Positions 62,558-64,000 of a stretch of 64,000 nt of DNA are shown here, piece by piece. The position numbers were made by a program, and so were the translations under genes. Location: contig NC_088786.1 in the NCBI RefSeq assembly GCF_949628265.1, positions 18,621,681-18,685,680 on the forward strand, written 5' to 3'. Numbering within the stretch: the first letter of the stretch is position 1; the number at the start of each line of letters is the position of its first letter. The DNA comes from Cloeon dipterum. Its lineage: Eukaryota > Arthropoda > Insecta > Ephemeroptera > Baetidae. The notes beneath the pieces were generated by a model that was given only the letters and a program-made list of their open reading frames with translations, was not told the origin of the DNA and did not search any database.

Positions 62558-64000
62558 AAGGAACCAGATGCATTTCCTTTTGGCTCGAACCGAGTAACCC
62601 ACAGTGCTATGCGATGTCATCGTCTCAATAGGTCCGATCGGGTTCCAACTTATTTCTAATAATTCAGCGGTTTGATGGATTTCAACTCACGATGTCTCAA
62701 ACGAATCGTCTCGACGAGCCCTACCAACTGACCTACCCTGATGACCTTTTTCAGGGTACCCCACCCTGAGATCGGTCCCGGAGCCGATTTTCCAACGTCG
62801 CCGACCATTTCGACGCATTGCCAATGCATCATCCGCTCGAGCTTTTTCGGAGTTTTTCAACACGATTCACGAGAAATGGCAAGGACGCAGAGCCCGAACG
62901 TGAGCCGCGCAACTGTCTCAACGGAGCAGCCAGGTGGCCCGTCGGTGCAGCGAGCGTTTGTTAATTTTCATGCGTATTGGCAATATGTATGGTGAATTTT
63001 AAACCAGCAGAGCCTATAATTTTTATTTGTGAACTGAAATTGAATAGGCTGACAAGAAGTATACAAAATTCCTTTTTGAAATTATAGAAAAACCAAAACA
63101 GAATAATCAGCAGTCGAAAACTTAATTAGTTATTTGAATTTAAATAAAAAAAATCTTTAAAATTATCATTTATCATCATCATCGCTACCTGATGGCTCTA
63201 CCTTTTACCTGTGCACCGCGTTACGACGTCTAAAAGAGATGGAATACAAACACTTATAAAACCATTATATTATAACGTTAAGTTTGTGCCAATCGCGTGA
63301 ACTGAAAGAAAAAAAAATCACAAAATCCAAAATTATGTGATTTTAACTTGGTTGTTTTGATTTCAATTATACTCTAGCATGTGTCATGGTTAATTTAATG
63401 CTGCATATGGGCAGTCATTATTAACAGGACTGGGCTCGCCCCTTGCGGTGTGCGTTGTCTCCTTACGAAATTATTGGGCACAGCATAGATAATATAGCGG
63501 GATTTCCCACTTCGCTAGCAGAAACCATTCCATATAAAACAAATGAACTAGCTAAAACCTAAAACTCTCACTCAGGGCTCTATTTTATATTAAAATTTGT
63601 GTAGTAGTCATGTTTTTATTGTAACAAATGTTATGTTGGGTCTACAAAGTTTTAAAGTCCTTGTTATTAGGAAAAAGGAAAGCTTTTCTTGTCGCAAACG
63701 TTACTTGGCTGCATCAAAATGCTGCTCCATAGTAGCGATTGCATCGGGAGCAGCTGATTCACGAGAAGAAAATTTCAAGCAATCGTTGATGTAAGCCTAA
63801 ATGCGCACCATGGCTAAAATTTGACTCTAATTCTTGTCAATGAAAATTGAAGACCGGCCGCATGCTTATAGACGCTGCCCGAATGCAAGAGGCCGCACTT
63901 TGGAGTGCGTTGACAAATTTACTCCGAGGGCCTGCCAAAGTTTTATTTTCAACGCTGCGCTGTGGCACTTCCACCAGAATTATTACGCTCTGGCCGCACG

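Larger units (their letters stand above)
58915..64000. repeat. Tandem duplication unit 2 (carries P450 copy B), open at the right edge
   Basis: Direct repeat of 53645-57780. The unit is longer because of about 1.09 kb of extra sequence at roughly 61905-62990 and a longer intron 1 and intron 5. Homology is still clear at base 64000, so the repeat continues beyond the window. Confidence 0.8.

Noticed and set aside
62580..62600. Primer-binding site after the candidate LTR (TGGCTCGAACCGAG)
   Set aside because: The TCGAACC is too close to TGG to match a tRNA 3' end, and the site is about 20 bases beyond the LTR.
62741..62995. Plus-strand open frame of 84 codons in the copy-B insertion
   Set aside because: No domain or codon signature; probably chance in GC-richer inserted DNA.
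1..64000. tRNA, rRNA, conserved microRNA or CRISPR arrays
   Set aside because: Looked for T-arm motifs, a set of well-known arthropod microRNA sequences and spaced repeats by eye; none convincing. A tRNAscan/Infernal run would settle it.

Overview
This 64 kb window is animal nuclear DNA, almost certainly from an arthropod and most likely an insect. The genes have many exons, mostly separated by 50-100 bp GT-AG introns with a few multi-kb introns. The background is AT-rich, with GA/CT and GT microsatellites and GC-rich promoter islands. The gene set (an insect-type GABA transporter, mitochondrial-clan CYP12-like P450s, a Musashi/Rbp6-like first exon) fits an insect. A urocanase gene and a Ku80 with its C-terminal DNA-PKcs-type tail suggest a lineage less reduced than Drosophila. 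I cannot name the species.

Layout from left to right. Positions 1-8.6 kb hold no recognisable exon and look like the first intron of a leftward gene whose candidate first coding exon (8626-8690, minus) resembles the start of Musashi/Rbp6 RNA-binding proteins; it sits in a GC-rich island (8.4-9.8 kb). Next come Ku80 (plus, 10387-14724) and, tail to tail, DNTTIP1 (minus, 17034-14843), then MED19 (minus, 19913-17857). Urocanate hydratase (plus, 20940-25174) converges on a kinesin-10/KIF22-like chromokinesin (minus, 29490-25783). A gene-poor stretch (29.5-42.6 kb) follows, with a 1063 bp hAT-like non-autonomous transposon, a decayed coding remnant and an orphan GC island. The GABA transporter Gat occupies 42786-49828 (plus). 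The right end is a tandem P450 array on the minus strand: intact copy A (56122-53797), pseudogene (58670-57888) and intact copy B (61599-59068), plus a candidate solo LTR and a duplicated flank running off the window edge.

The genes are housekeeping or metabolic neighbours rather than one pathway: DNA end joining (Ku80), chromatin deacetylation (DNTTIP1), transcription (MED19), histidine catabolism (urocanase), mitosis (kinesin), neurotransmitter reuptake (Gat) and probably xenobiotic metabolism (P450s). All exon models were made by hand from reading frame, splice signals and remembered family sequences. Phases close in every complete gene. I see no clear tRNA, rRNA or CRISPR array, and no obviously unprecedented system. 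The most unusual items are the kinesin's basic repeats and altered microtubule-binding loop, the mosaic P450 duplication, and the hAT-like element.
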